DNA of 64,000 bases, taken from assembly GCA_947462335.1 (NCBI GenBank), contig OX381717.1:15243166-15307165 (forward strand). Reading direction: 5' to 3'. A model generated the notes under the pieces. It did not search any database and had not been told where the DNA came from. It was given only the letters and a program-made list of their open reading frames with translations. The position numbers and the translations under genes are program-made. The stretch's first letter is position 1; each line of letters starts with the position of its first letter. The stretch is from Harmothoe impar (taxonomy: Eukaryota; Annelida; Polychaeta; Phyllodocida; Polynoidae). Shown in pieces: positions 23,755 to 32,189 of the stretch.

Positions 23755-24312
23755 TAAGGCCACTTCAAACAATATCCGTTTCTCATCACCGTTGTGTTTT
23801 GAAGATTTTTTTGATTTTTTTTGGCAAATTTTAATGGAAAAAATGATAATAAGGCCACATCAAAAAAAAATTTGGTCTACGGATTTTGTTTTCCAACATT
23901 ACGTGCAGGAATTTTTTATATTTCTTTTTGCAAATTTTTTTTTGCAAAATTGTCCTCTTTCTTTTTACACACCCAAATTTCCTGGCAATCGATCAGTCTG
24001 ATCAGAGAAAAGGCAAACTAAAAATAAATAAAAATTGCAATTTGCCAAGAAGTGGTGTGCGCGCTGTCCGTATACACTTTTATTTTCAAAAGAAGAAATC
24101 GAATTTTGGAAAATATGGTGAAAAAACTTTGATATTCACATGTATAGATTATCTATCTTTTAATTACTTACACATGAATTTAGTTTGGCGAAAACCTAGA
24201 TTCCCCTACCTATTTAGCACTCAGAAAAAAAAAAGAAGGAAAAAACAGCGCCCTCGTCATATTTGGAGTGGCTTGGTGATGAGAAACAAGGATAGTATTT
24301 GGAGTGGCCTAA
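23755..24312. mobile_element. MITE of the GGCCACTCAAA family, long copy
   Basis: Left end TAAGGCCACTTCAAAC with GTTTCTCATCACC; right end GGTGATGAGAAAC with GGAGTGGCCTA. The interior (about 23850-24120) shares GGTCTACGGATTTT with the element at 58264-58506, so a related element may be nested. Confidence 0.7.
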
Positions 24313-24361
24313 GTAAAGTCCACTTTATTTCTCCATCACAGGACTGGTGAGGAAATAGAAG

Positions 24362-24660
24362 ATGGCACCAAGAGACAGTATGGCAACCCCAACGGGTGAA
24401 CCATCAGATGATGATGAAGCCCCTGCACCAGAAGATGAAACAACTCCACCGATGGTAGGGGTTCCGGAACCGACACCGCCTGCAGTTCCGGACCCGACAC
24501 CTGCATCAAAACTTCAGGATGTACATGTAGGAGCACCAGTAGAAGGACCAGTGCTGTATCTGTCAGGAGTTCACAAAAAAGCAGCATTGCCTTCATCGGG
24601 AGGCGGCCCGACTGGAACTGTGGAAGGTGCACAAGTGGCATTGGCTGCCTCTGATGCAAA
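24362..24660 (+). CDS. Exon 1 of GDSG-motif protein gene
   Basis: First coding exon, about 100 residues, acidic and proline-rich (SDDDEAPAPEDE, then PEPTPP). It starts at ATG 24362, just after an acceptor-like CTCCATCACAG (24341), so an upstream non-coding exon is likely; all three frames have stops between acceptor and ATG. It ends at a strong donor GTAAGT (24661) leaving two bases of a codon, which matches the phase of the exon at 43601. The joining across 18.9 kb is inferred from phase and strand, not shown by transcript evidence. Confidence 0.6.
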
Positions 24661-24784
24661 GTAAGTGAATGCTTAGACCCATGCTACTCCTCGGACTATT
24701 TGTGTCGTCCTGGGGACCACATATGTATGCCGCATAGCCTATATGTGAATCTATAGACAGGAGTCCTCCTCAGCACTACAGGTG

Positions 24785-24896
24785 TACCCAGTGGGCACAG
24801 AACATTAAATCAACATTGATAAATGGTTGTCAATGTTGATTCAATGTTAATTCAACATTGAATCAATGTTTAACTGAATTTTGTGCCCACTGGGTA
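24785..24896. mobile_element. 112-bp palindromic MITE, intron copy
   Basis: Begins TACCCAGTGGGCAC and ends GTGCCCACTGGGTA, with inner ATTCAACATTGAATCAA repeats. The same element, same length, sits in the Polinton ATPase gene (29079-29190). Flanks fit a TA target-site duplication. Confidence 0.9.
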
Positions 24897-24959
24897 GTCA
24901 CTACAGTCATAGTGCTGAGGACTACACGCACAGGTTTTAACAAGGCCTCAGGCCAAAAA

Positions 24960-25150
24960 AGAGATTTGTTACAGGTAACCCGACCCTACCTAGCAAAACA
25001 GGGCCGACCCTAGAAATTTTTATCCAATTTTGAATTTTTTTGGTTAATTTTAAGTAATTTTTGGGCAATGTCAGAGTCGATTTGATAGTCCACGAATTGA
25101 CGCTGTTGTCAGGGAGACGGCGCTGAAGTTTGTGAGTCAATTCTGACCCT
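24960..25150 (+). repeat. Relative of the GGTTAC-ended element, left of the Polinton
   Basis: AGGTAACCCGACCCTACC followed by GGGCCGACCCTAGAAA matches the sequence just right of the Polinton (41643 onward) and the right half of 4361-4833. Only partial copies are present. Confidence 0.6.
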
Positions 25151-25451
25151 AGGCCACCTCATTTTGATTACATACTTTGACAGCAAATATTCGGGGGGAA
25201 TGGCTTCTTCACAGGGGAAGTTTTCCAGGGGGCAGAGGCTAGAAAGAAGCATGAAGAGTCCCTCTTTTGGGCTACCAAATGAAGATATATTGAGAAATAT
25301 CCCAAGATTGAAAGGCCATATTGATCTTTTGCTGGTCAGCATATACTAATTTTTTTGGTCAAATTCTCAAAAATCCCGGGGGACAGGGGTAAAAAAAAAA
25401 AGATTTTTATCGGCGGATCTGTAATCCAAGTTATCAGAAAAAAAAGTGGTC

Positions 25452-25888
25452 AGTAGTATAGTATGTATCGGAATGGGACTATGCTTAAGTACTGTTTATT
25501 ACTCACTCGATATGCAGCCAATCAGAGGCCGCCATTTGGTCACGTGACCCGTTGCCATGGTAACGTGACCTACTTAGGACTCTCAGCCAATCAGAAGCCA
25601 GCATTCTGGGTGACCTACTGACCTACTTAGAAGCTCTCAGCCAATCAGAGGCCGGCATTCTGGTAACCATGGTAACGTGACCTACTTACGTCACGTGACC
25701 TACTTAGGCTCAGCCAATCAGAAGCCGGCATTCTGGTAACTAGGGTAACGTGACCTACTTAGGGTTTGTTTGTAAACAACACCACGTGGCTCTCTTGTTT
25801 GTAAACAACACCACGTGACACGTGACTGTTTGTAAACAAACAAACAAAAAAGTTATGTAACTTATATATAGAAAATAAACACAACAAG
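25452..25888 (+). repeat. Polinton left terminal inverted repeat
   Basis: About 437 bp, nearly identical to the reverse complement of 41199-41636; a few substitutions, such as TTACGTCA versus TAAAGTCA, separate the two. Internal subrepeats contain four CCAATCAG sites (25518, 25587, 25641, 25714), RFX-type X-boxes (25551-25564, 25663-25676), five CACGTG E-boxes (25541, 25692, 25783, 25812, 25817) and three GTAAACA forkhead-like sites. Confidence 0.95.
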
Positions 25889-25972
25889 TTCCATGTTATG
25901 CTAAAATTATATTTTCAAAAAGCACATCTGTTACAGTGTCTATGTGTAAGTACGCGCGTTCTCATTCAAACA

Positions 25973-26590
25973 CTATAACACTATTATACTGTAGCAGCAG
26001 CAGGTAGGGCCGGAAGAAAAGCAAGAGCACGAGCAGAAGCGACGACACCATTTGCACCATCCGGCCGTCGCGTTGGTAGCCCTACTACCCATCGCGCGTT
26101 CAACTGGAGGTTTAAGAGTGACAAATGATGATTCTTTGTCGACGCGACTACTAGCATCAGCAGCATCAGCAGCATCAGCAGCAGCATCAGCAGCAGCGGC
26201 AGCAGCCTCGGCAGCAGCAGCAGCAGCAGCGGCAGCAGCAGTAGCGTGAGCGTTAGCAACAACAGCAGCAGCGACAGTAGCAAGGGCGGCAGAGCGTACA
26301 CTAGCAGCGTCATCAGCGGCGACATCGGCAGCCGCAACAGCATCAGCAGCAGCAGCGTCGGCATCGGCGGCATGAGTAGCTGCATCGGCAGCAGCAACAG
26401 CAACAGTCACAGCCGCAGCGGCAACAACAACAACGTCATCACAAACAGCGTCACTAACAGCCGCAGTAAATGCAGCAGTAGCACGATGAGCAGCACTAGC
26501 AGCAGCAGTAGCAGAGGCTACAGCATCAGCTTCACATTCGCGCGCCGCTTCGTCATACCGCTTCATGTCACGGTCGCAACTTTCCATCAT
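25973..26590 (-). CDS. Alanine-rich Polinton-encoded protein, unknown function
   Basis: 205 residues from the first ATG (26590); an upstream in-frame TTG has no support. Residues 1-25 (MMESCDRDMKRYDEAAREC) are charged and helical-looking. Then comes about 130 residues dominated by Ala with Asp and Val, encoded by GCA/GCT-type triplet tracts, and a short Cys-rich tail (CKWCRRFCSCSC). A TATATAAGG box lies about 115 bp upstream on this strand. It is the only minus-strand gene of the element and abuts the left TIR. The triplet-repeat origin means the ORF could be partly fortuitous; an opposite-strand ORF here is Ser-rich and less convincing. Confidence 0.45.
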   Translation of the reverse strand: MMESCDRDMKRYDEAARECEADAVASATAAASAAHRATAAFTAAVSDAVCDDVVVVAAAAVTVAVAAADAATHAADADAAAADAVAAADVAADDAASVRSAALATVAAAVVANAHATAAAAAAAAAAEAAAAAADAAADAADAADASSRVDKESSFVTLKPPVERAMGSRATNATAGWCKWCRRFCSCSCFSSGPTCCCYSIIVL

Positions 26591-26619
26591 GGGGATCTGC
26601 AAATTGAGGCGTGGTGCTG

Positions 26620-26659
<40 letters not shown>

Positions 26660-26700
26660 AGTGAATGATGATTGACGATGACGAATACAGTTTCACTCCC

Positions 26701-27226
26701 CCTTATATACCCTTACTCCCCCCTTTTTTCAAGCCGCCGGCCAGCTGCCCACTCACGGCAGGTCTTTAGATTAGCCTTAAGTCGCTTACTACGCGCTCAT
26801 CATCCCTCTAATCGCATTTTTCAGCCGCCGGCCAGCTGACTGCTGACGACAGGAGAGGGTGATTTTTTTTCTTTAGATTTAAGCCGCTTACCACACGCGC
26901 GCCCTCTAGTCACAGACAGAGTGACAGAAAGGGAGGGGGTCGCTTTGTTCACGCTACCTGTAGTTGTTTTTCTATACACACTCTAAGCCCATGACCTGCT
27001 AATCCTTTATACAGGTAACACGCGTTCAACTAATTACACTATTGTATGACAGTCGGTACACAGATTAATTTTAAACCACCCTCCCATCTGGATCCATGTC
27101 TGGTGGGTGGAAGGATCCAGCTGAAAAGCGTGATTAGGGCTTTTGTTTCTCTTATGATAGCAGCAGGTCAGCATGCGACAGCTGAAAATGTCAGACTAAG
27201 TCGAACTCTCGCCGCTCCTATAAAAG
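26701..27226. promoter_or_regulatory. Divergent promoter region
   Basis: TATATAAGG on the minus strand (26701-26709) faces the Ala-rich ORF, and TATAAAAG on the plus strand (27219-27226) faces the 219-residue ORF. GCCGGCCAGCTG, containing a CAGCTG E-box, occurs at about 26736, 26827 and 27286, suggesting shared control. Confidence 0.5.
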
Positions 27227-27443
27227 ACTGAGATGCATCTCTCTTTCCACACCCCCTTCTACCATCGCCCCCGACACCGCCACCGCCGGCCAGCTGACCG
27301 CCGCCACCGCCTGCAGTCACCGCCATCACGCCAGCAGGGAATTTCGAGCTGAGTCTGCTTATTGCTTATTTTTTTTCTTTGAGCTTTTTGTTTTTTTAAA
27401 TTTTTATTTTCACTCAGTCTTTTTTGTTTCGGAGGAAAGAAAT

Positions 27444-28103
27444 ATGGCGCCGCAGAGGGCGCGAGTTTCTAAAAGACGGACACGCGAACAAAGTGCCCTC
27501 CTCAACTGCCCGGCTATTTTTTTATCTCAAAGGAGAGAGCGTCACGTAGTTGAGGTTCACGCTTCTCTTGAAGCGTACCGAATTCTCGAGAAAAGCAAAG
27601 CCGAGTGCCAAAGAAATCGTCGTTATACAAGAGCGGAAAAGGAAAACGTAGCGACATGGCCGAGAGCCGTCTTCTCAGAACAGTATTTACTCTACCATTG
27701 CATAACAGCCGCTCTCAGCGCCCCCACTCGTTGGGCGTTTCATGAAAAGAAAGAGCGCCGCTACTCTCCTCACCCTGCCTCCTCTTATAAAGTGAGAATA
27801 AGCGCTATGAAACGATTCGACAAGCCGATCGGTTTCTTGGGAGTGACTGCAGCTCCCACTCGGTGGGCGCGCGTTGTGGCCGACGTGAACACGGTCTCTA
27901 AACGTTTCGACGTCGTCACTTGTTATCCCGCATATTGCAACGCAGCCGAATTGAAGAAGATAGGGACGCACTATTTTAAACCATACGCTCCAATATGTAT
28001 TTGTCACCGCCGCGCTCACACGCCTTATTGCTTTTTCGAGACGATCGTGTCACAACACAGAAATAGAAAAAAAGCGGCAAAGCGACGAGCTTTGCCTAAA
28101 TGA
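27444..28103 (+). CDS. Basic 219-residue Polinton ORF, unknown
   Basis: The protein is Lys/Arg-rich at both ends (SKRRTRE near the start, KKAAKRRALPK at the end). The middle is Cys/His/Tyr-containing and holds the phrase APTRWA twice (about residues 93 and 136), which looks like an internal duplication. A TATAAAAG box lies 218 bp upstream, and A-rich sequence with AATAAA-like motifs follows the stop. It occupies the position where other Polintons may carry larger genes. I do not recognise the family; a DNA- or RNA-binding role is only suggested by charge. A minus-strand ORF overlapping it is judged a shadow. Confidence 0.5.
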   Translation: MAPQRARVSKRRTREQSALLNCPAIFLSQRRERHVVEVHASLEAYRILEKSKAECQRNRRYTRAEKENVATWPRAVFSEQYLLYHCITAALSAPTRWAFHEKKERRYSPHPASSYKVRISAMKRFDKPIGFLGVTAAPTRWARVVADVNTVSKRFDVVTCYPAYCNAAELKKIGTHYFKPYAPICICHRRAHTPYCFFETIVSQHRNRKKAAKRRALPK

Positions 28104-28136
28104 TCAAAAAAAAATAAAAAAATTAAAAAATATTAA

Positions 28137-28212
28137 TCTCCTCCTCCTCCTCCTCCTCCTCCTCCTCCTCCTCCTCCTCCTCCTCCTCCTCCTCCTCCTC
28201 CTCCTCCTCCTC
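28137..28212. repeat. (CTC)n microsatellite
   Basis: About 25 triplets of CTC/TCC, uninterrupted until the last units. It separates the 219-residue ORF from the ATPase gene. Confidence 0.95.
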
Positions 28213-28235
28213 TTCTTTTTTTTAAAAAATAAATA

Positions 28236-28268
28236 TTTGTATCAGACTCCTCTGGAGTCTGATACAAA
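28236..28268. terminator. Perfect 15-bp hairpin with 3-nt loop
   Basis: TTTGTATCAGACTCC, loop TCT, GGAGTCTGATACAAA. It lies in AT-rich DNA between two same-strand genes, next to AATAAA-like sequences. It could mark an mRNA 3' end, a recombination site or a replication signal; the role is inferred from position only. Confidence 0.5.
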
Positions 28269-28359
28269 CATTTATGACTATTGAGTGAAAATAGAATTTT
28301 ATCGCAAAAATAAAAAGAAAAAAAGTCACTTCTGCCGCTGCTACTGTGACACCGGCCGG

Positions 28360-28373
28360 TATCAATAAAAAGG
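28360..28373 (+). promoter_or_regulatory. Possible late-type promoter box upstream of ATPase
   Basis: TATCAATAAAAAGG resembles TATAAATAAAAAGA before the major capsid gene. It lies about 110 bp before the ATPase start. Confidence 0.4.
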
Positions 28374-28483
28374 TCGGCTGACTTTTCTCCACAACCATTC
28401 ACTACCGACCGTTCGAGTGAGAAACACAGCAGACAGTCAGACACACAACTACTCTCTGACGGGTCCCGAAAAAAAACAAAAAA

Positions 28484-29314
28484 ATGTCGAGTAGTAAAAG
28501 CAAACTCTTCACAGAAATTCATTTCGACGCTCGACTACAAGGACCCTTTAGTTGTATCATTAGCGGTCCGTCGGGTTGTGGCAAAATCGCGCTTGGTGGA
28601 TCAATTTCTGAGCGACGTGAACAATTTGGTCACGCCGCCGGTGGAAAAGACTTTTTACCATTACGGCGAGTGGCAACCTCTGTTTGAAAAAATGCAAAAT
28701 CAGTACGGTGTGGAATTCAGAGAAGGTCTTCCTAGCAAAGAGTCTATAGCGGGAGACGTGGAAGTAGCAGAAGACGCTTTACGACCACACACTCTACTGA
28801 TAATGGACGATCTGATGAGCAGTTCCAATCAGCAAGTGGTAGCCGACATCTTTACTAAATACTCCCATCACTGGAACGTGAGCGTTATATATATCACTCA
28901 GAACCTATTCCAGAAATCACCCGACTTTGGAACTATGAGTCTGAACGCTCACTACATGATCGTTTTCAAGAACCCGCGCGACATGGGGCAAATAGCTAGT
29001 CTGTCTCGCCAGGTGTTTCCCTCCAACGCGGCGGCCCTCTCTAGTATATTTACCCATGAACTCAAGCGACCTCACTCATACCCAGTGGGCACAAAATGCA
29101 GTTCAACGTTGAATCAAGGTTGATTCAACATTGAATCAATATTGGCAACCATTTATCAATGTTGATTCAATGTGTTGTGCCCACTGGGTACCTCCTTCTG
29201 GACTTCAAGCAGTCAACACCTGACGATCTGAGAATACGCTCCTCTTTGACGTCCATACACTCTCAGCTAGTATTCGTACCGCTAGACAAAAAAAAGAACA
29301 AGAGAAAGCAGTAG
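28484..29314 (+). pseudogene. Polinton packaging ATPase (A32/FtsK-HerA type), disrupted
   Basis: In Polintons this ATPase is predicted to pump DNA into the capsid. The Walker A motif (SGPSGCGK, about residues 28-35) starts in one frame and the rest of the protein continues in another; a one-base difference in the A-run at about 28583-28586 explains this. The Walker B segment is LLIMDDLM and a sensor-like YITQNLF follows. A 112-bp MITE (29079-29190) interrupts the C-terminal part; downstream of it the coding pattern resumes and runs to a stop at 29312-29314. The start ATG is preceded by a long A-rich leader. Either break would inactivate the protein. Confidence 0.88.
29079..29190. mobile_element. 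112-bp palindromic MITE inserted in the ATPase gene
   Basis: Same family and length as 24785-24896, with CCCAGTGGGCAC and GTGCCCACTGGG ends and TA(C) on both sides. The insertion adds a number of bases not divisible by three and brings an in-frame stop. Confidence 0.92.
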
Positions 29315-29319
29315 CAAAA

Positions 29320-29652
29320 ATGTCTTCTCATCTACTCGAAAGACACTTTGGTACTCTCAAGCACTTAGCTAAGTGCTCGCCAAAGGACTGCTCGCATCTA
29401 ATAGACTCTGGAAGCGACGATCTGATCGCAGCGTTGAGTGAGATCTGTCACAATTTACTCGTAGGGAACATCCCGCTCAGCGACAAACAACTGGACAAGC
29501 TTCGAGAATCGGCTGACGTGTTGAGGGAGGTCGGCAAAAAATCTACGCCAATCAAAAAAAAGAGACGCGTCTTGGTACAAGAGGGAGGTTTCCTCATTCC
29601 GGCTCTCATAGGGATGGCCTTACCGCTTATAAAGAGCATTCTCCGTATATGA
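29320..29652 (+). CDS. Small conserved Polinton protein with hydrophobic C-terminus
   Basis: 110 residues; ATG five bases after the ATPase stop. It has helical N-terminal parts (LIAALSEICHNLL), then GNIPLSDKQLDKLRE, a basic stretch (KKKRRVLVQ) and the hydrophobic end GGFLIPALIGMALPL. This pattern of an NxxLxGNxPLS box, basic run and GGFL tail is one I recall as a short ORF recurring in animal Polintons. The amphipathic or hydrophobic tail suggests a membrane-active or minor virion protein. The stop overlaps a downstream ATG (ATGA at 29649). Intact here. Confidence 0.7.
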   Translation: MSSHLLERHFGTLKHLAKCSPKDCSHLIDSGSDDLIAALSEICHNLLVGNIPLSDKQLDKLRESADVLREVGKKSTPIKKKRRVLVQEGGFLIPALIGMALPLIKSILRI

Positions 29653-30828
29653 GACACCTCATTCGACACCTACTCGCCGACAGTACCACCACTACCGCCG
29701 CCGCCACCGTCATCGCCACCGTCGTCCCCATGACGGACTCAGAGCAGCAACAACACTACAAACGCTTAGCGCTCGTGGATCCTGAGACGCTCTACAAATC
29801 ATCACGAGCAGGTCTACTTCATCATGTGCCCGCTGCTGCTAGTACTAGGGCTGCTACTACTGCAGTCGCTGCTGCTAGTACTTCTACTGCTCCAATCCTT
29901 CCTCCTCTTCCTGATAAGCGTAGTGAAAAGAACGAGAGTTCCGCCCCTGCCACCGCCGCCCGCCTACCTGCCGATATGGCCTATTACCACAAGCAGGCAG
30001 AACAATCCCTTCATCCCGACGCGGCATTGCACCAGGTGCTACAGTTTATCTACAGGGACTTGGACTTAGTGTTGAACGATCCCACTTTGGAATCGCGCGA
30101 GAAAATGTTGAAATACCGAAGGTTGTTGAATAGATTGCAATTTTTTCTCGCGAATCCCACCAACAGCAACATCTTCTACGCCACCGGCTCACCTCCGTCA
30201 GTCTGCTGAAGAAGCCAGCGCGTCCCTACTTGAGCGGTTGGTGAAGCAAGTTCCCAAGAGGAATCGCATCCGGACCGCTGCGCTGTACAATCAATTGGAG
30301 AAATCCGGTGTGGTCAAGTGGAACGAGGACGGTGCGGTGCGCGAGATGTCGGGTCAGAGAATACCACCTGAGCATCACATCAACATAGTGGACTTACTGA
30401 ACGACGCCGCCAGGTTCAGGAAGACGGCGCCCAGACCGGCGGGCTACTCTCCGTTCACAAAAGCGCTGCGCGAAGCAGTTCCCACAGACTCCTTGATCGG
30501 AAACCATCTGTATAAAGCGAGCGGACCTGGCCGAAGTTTGGACACACGGCTTACTGACAGAGGTCGGAAACGACCGAGCTTCGACTCGGAAGAAGGAGAA
30601 GCAGCAGCAGCAGCAGCAGCAGCAGTAGCAGCAGCAGACTCTTCTCTCCAGGTGGACGATCAATCCTCTGACGACGACGAGGGCAGTGAACTTTTCCAAA
30701 CTCCGACTACCTATAGGAGCGCGGCGAGTAAGAAAAGGAAAAGACGCAACCGCCTAGCGGAGGTGGCGTCGTTCACTCCCGCACCTGGTGCTACTCCTGC
30801 ATCAGGCCGACGATGGGTAAACCAGTGA
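29649..30828 (+). pseudogene. Conserved Polinton protein, split by a frameshift
   Basis: Two ORFs (29649-30209 and the frame ending at 30828) form one gene. The likely real start is ATG 29730, because KRLALVDPETLYK after it resembles the usual N-terminus of this family; ATG 29649 overlaps the previous stop. After a Thr/Ala/Pro-rich linker comes a helical segment (KMLKYRRLLNRLQFF), where the frame shifts by one base at a T-run (about 30141-30146). The second frame carries WNEDGAVREMSG and INIVDLLNDAARFRK, the family's most conserved part, then an Ala-tract from GCA repeats, an acidic run and a basic tail. The role in Polintons is not established. The end overlaps the integrase start by 16 bp. 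Confidence 0.75.
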
Positions 30829-31631
30829 AGAGACTGACCAAGAAGGAAAAAGAAAAGAAGCGCGTAGTAGCTAGATATACCGATGTCAAAGCACCCTCCA
30901 GTTTCACTAGCGTGACTAAACTCCAGAAACATCATTTTCGCCACCTAAACCCGGCCGTCATCCGAGATGCTTTAGTGTCGCTGGACGCCTACACTAAACA
31001 TAAACCCATTCGGAGAAAATTCGCAAGGAACAAGACTATAACCGGCGCAATCGATCAGCAGTGGCAGATAGATCTGATGGACATGCAGGCTTTGGCGTCT
31101 CACAACGACCGCTTCCGGTACGTGGTGACGGCGATCGACGTTTTCTCTAGGTACGCGTGGGCCTTTCCCATTAAATCCAAGAGTGGTGCTGATGTTACCG
31201 AGGCCTTCCAAAAGATGACAGACACTGGTGAGAGACAACCGCGCACTGTTCAGACAGACAAGGGGAAAGAGTTTTTGAACAAGATCTTTCAAGATCACTT
31301 GAAGAGCGAGGGCATAGAGTTTTTCACTGGCGAGAACGACGACATCAAAGCTAGTCTAGTGGAGCGCTTGAACCGCAGTCTGAAGGAGAAGCTGTGGCGT
31401 TATTTCACACACAAGCGCACGTATCGCTACGTAGACGTACTGCACCATGTAGTGTCTTCTTACAATCGCACTCACCACAAGACGTTGAAAATGGCGCCGG
31501 CTCAAGTCAGCTCGGAAAACAGCGAAACAGTTTTCTACCGACAAGATCTCCCAACTAACAAACAAATCGACGAAATATGGAAAAAGAAGAAAAAAACAAA
31601 GACGTCTGCCGTCGACGTCATCGCTCCGGGT
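30813..31631 (+). pseudogene. Polinton integrase, 5' part, interrupted by retroelement
   Basis: Retroviral-type (rve) integrase that joins Polinton ends to target DNA. Its catalytic triad is visible: Asp in QWQIDLMDM, Asp in QTDKGKEF, Glu in ASLVERLNR. A basic N-terminus (KRLTKKEKEKKR) precedes the core. The retroelement LTR begins at 31632, right after the Pro-Gly that starts the C-terminal DNA-binding region, so translation now ends within the LTR. The remainder is at 37182-37504. Confidence 0.93.
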
Positions 31632-32105
31632 TGTAAAAGGCCAGATTCTCACTAGGGGTGAGGAACAAATATAACACGGTGTGACTCCAATGACTGCTTG
31701 GTTAAATCTAACTTCTTTATTATGCCACACACAGGGCTCCACATTTCACTCTGTCTCAACATGTCTCTCTCTCCACATGCAGGTATACCTCCTCTGCCTT
31801 CTCACTGTTTACACTACCTATACACACACAGTTACACACACACAATGCTACCTGCTTGGTGCACCCCCCTCCCCTCCAGTGTAGGGAGTGGGGCCAGCTG
31901 TGACCAGCTCCAGTAGACTTATCCACATATTATCAGCTCTTAACAAAACTTAATGACTTCTTAACTAAGTTCCCCCTCTCCCTCTATAACTCTTAGTACA
32001 TAATTCATAATCATAAACATATTCATAATTCATACCTCTTTGTTATTACATAAGGTTACACCATCATTACCGTTATCATACATGCTTCTCCCTTCACATT
32101 CTACA
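31632..32105 (-). repeat. 3' LTR
   Basis: 474 bp, ends TGTA...TACA, with AATAAA on the minus strand (31716-31721). Preceded on the element strand by a polypurine tract. Confidence 0.93.
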
Positions 32106-32120
32106 TATCTCCCCCCTTTT
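32106..32120 (-). promoter_or_regulatory. Polypurine tract of the retroelement
   Basis: AAAAGGGGGGAGATA directly before the 3' LTR on the minus strand; the expected primer for plus-strand DNA synthesis. Confidence 0.8.
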
Positions 32121-32189
32121 ATTTAAAATGATTTCATATCTATGAAAACATGCTTACTAATTACCCCTCTTCTTTTTACTCGATATTCT

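Noticed and set aside
24336..24659. Minus-strand 107-residue ORF over exon 1
   Set aside because: The plus strand has ATG, acidic/Pro-rich coding and a phase-matched donor; the minus frame gives Leu/His-rich sequence without features.
26246..26632. Plus-strand Ser-rich ORF in the triplet-repeat region
   Set aside because: Its sequence is generated by AGC/CAG repeats; it lacks the charged head and Cys tail seen on the other strand and has no promoter.
27046..27231. 61-residue ORF upstream of the 219-residue ORF
   Set aside because: It overlaps the presumed TATA box and has no recognisable features.
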